From DATKYV01 sp035528275 (lineage in GTDB: Bacteria; Acidobacteriota; Terriglobia; UBA7540): a DNA stretch of 5,450 nucleotides. Of this stretch, positions 5,050-5,450 are shown in pieces. The notes beneath the pieces were generated by a model. It was given only the letters and a program-made list of their open reading frames with translations, did no database searches and had not been told where the DNA came from. Positions within the stretch are counted from its first letter, which is position 1. Every line of letters begins with the position of its first letter. The DNA is taken from contig DATKYV010000057.1 of the NCBI GenBank assembly GCA_035528275.1, forward strand, positions 1 to 5,450. The letters are read 5' to 3'. A program made the position numbers and the translations under genes.

Positions 5050-5080
5050 GGATGGCTGGGTGAGGAGCTTTGGAATCCGC

Positions 5081-5450
5081 TCAAAGTCGCCGCGTATCGG
5101 TGCGGACGCGGTCAACGTATTTTCCCGTGGCCACTTCGATGCGCACGATTTCGCCCGGCTTGACGAACTGCGGCACCATAACTTCAACGCCGTTTTCGAG
5201 GGTGGCATACTTGTAGGTATTGTCCTGCTGCTGGTGGACGGGATCGGCTGTGGTTTCGATTCTCATCTCCACGATGGGCGGGAAGTCGATGTTCACCGGC
5301 TGGCCCTCGCAATACTCCACCGGAACCATCATTTCCTCTTTGAGATACGCTCGCGCCGCTCCAATGGCTTCCAGAGGAATCGCGATTTGGTCAAAGGTAT
5401 TCGGGTCCATGAAGGTCGCCGAGTCGGTGTCGCTGTAAAGATATTCCATC
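5081..5450 (-). CDS. efp: Translation elongation factor P, C-terminal part (5' end beyond the window)
   Basis: The visible 122 residues match domains II and III of EF-P, which relieves ribosomes stalled at proline stretches by binding between the P and E sites. The fragment opens with MEYLYSD, the usual start of domain II, and continues with FMDPNTFDQIAIP, AYLKEEMMVPVEYCEGQPV and IDFPPIVEMRI. Domain III carries the EF-P signature between Lys80 and Gly99 (K-x-A, then G, VxVP and a final G: KYATLENG, VMVPQF). The end has a short RTDTRRL tail past the usual GKYV terminus. The Met at 5449 is the conserved internal one, not the start; domain I with the modifiable tip residue lies to the right of the window. 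The domain II/III linker reads ADPVHQQQDNT instead of the more common GxKGDT pattern. A lineage-specific EF-P paralogue cannot be excluded. Confidence 0.88.
   Translation of the reverse strand, partial: MEYLYSDTDSATFMDPNTFDQIAIPLEAIGAARAYLKEEMMVPVEYCEGQPVNIDFPPIVEMRIETTADPVHQQQDNTYKYATLENGVEVMVPQFVKPGEIVRIEVATGKYVDRVRTDTRRL

Larger units (their letters stand above)
4424..5080. other. Long non-coding stretch between EF-P and the oxidoreductase gene
   Basis: I see no convincing gene here. A plus-strand frame at 4608-5000 is open, but it reads straight through the palindromic element at 4728-4785 and yields a basic, low-information peptide with no recognised motif. The region has patches of lower GC (for example 4850-4930) and contains heptanucleotide repeats (4521-4577), the 58-bp palindromic element, hairpins at 4969-4984 and 5027-5045, and a direct repeat AAACGAAC at 4929-4936 and 4950-4957. 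No tRNA-like cloverleaf or T-loop consensus was found on either strand. Confidence 0.6.

Overview
The window looks like a piece of a GC-rich genome of an Acidobacteriota-like soil bacterium. This rests on recognised family patterns, not on a database search. The pointers are a TIGR02999-like ECF sigma factor paired with a Ser/Thr kinase that opens with the 'MTPERW…' N-terminus common in Acidobacteria, an exported atypical kinase-like protein of a type I associate with the same phylum, and dense short palindromic repeats.

Layout. Minus strand, 1-842: the N-terminal 280 codons of a Ser/Thr protein kinase that runs off the left edge. Minus strand, 932-1516: an ECF-type sigma factor, transcribed first and followed by the kinase after an 89-bp gap. 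A divergent intergenic region (1517-1664) holds an extended -10 promoter and an operator-like dyad for the sigma gene. Plus strand, 1665-2687: a secreted or membrane-anchored protein with an atypical kinase (PI3K/HipA/FAM20-like) fold signature. A convergent spacer with GC-rich hairpins follows (2688-2845). Minus strand, 2846-4225: a BBE-type FAD-dependent oxidoreductase with the His and Cys expected for bicovalent flavin attachment; it uses a TTG start behind a strong Shine-Dalgarno. Bases 4226-5080 are a long, mostly non-coding stretch with a promoter, heptanucleotide tandem repeats and further palindromes. Minus strand, 5081-5450: the C-terminal two thirds of translation elongation factor P.

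How the genes relate. The sigma factor and kinase look like one signalling operon (kinase-coupled transcription control). The oxidoreductase, the atypical kinase and EF-P show no evident functional link to it or to each other.

The most notable feature is the repeats. Three unrelated-looking palindromic elements (245-302, 861-918, 4728-4785) are each exactly 58 bp, begin with GTAG and end with CTAC, and consist of two inverted hairpin units. This is the architecture of REP/BIME elements mobilised by TnpA-REP (RAYT) transposases. One lies in frame inside the kinase gene, where compensatory changes between its two halves preserve both stems. A second class of palindrome (1-68) is read in frame within the kinase activation segment. 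I see no CRISPR array, tRNA or rRNA, and no transposase gene.
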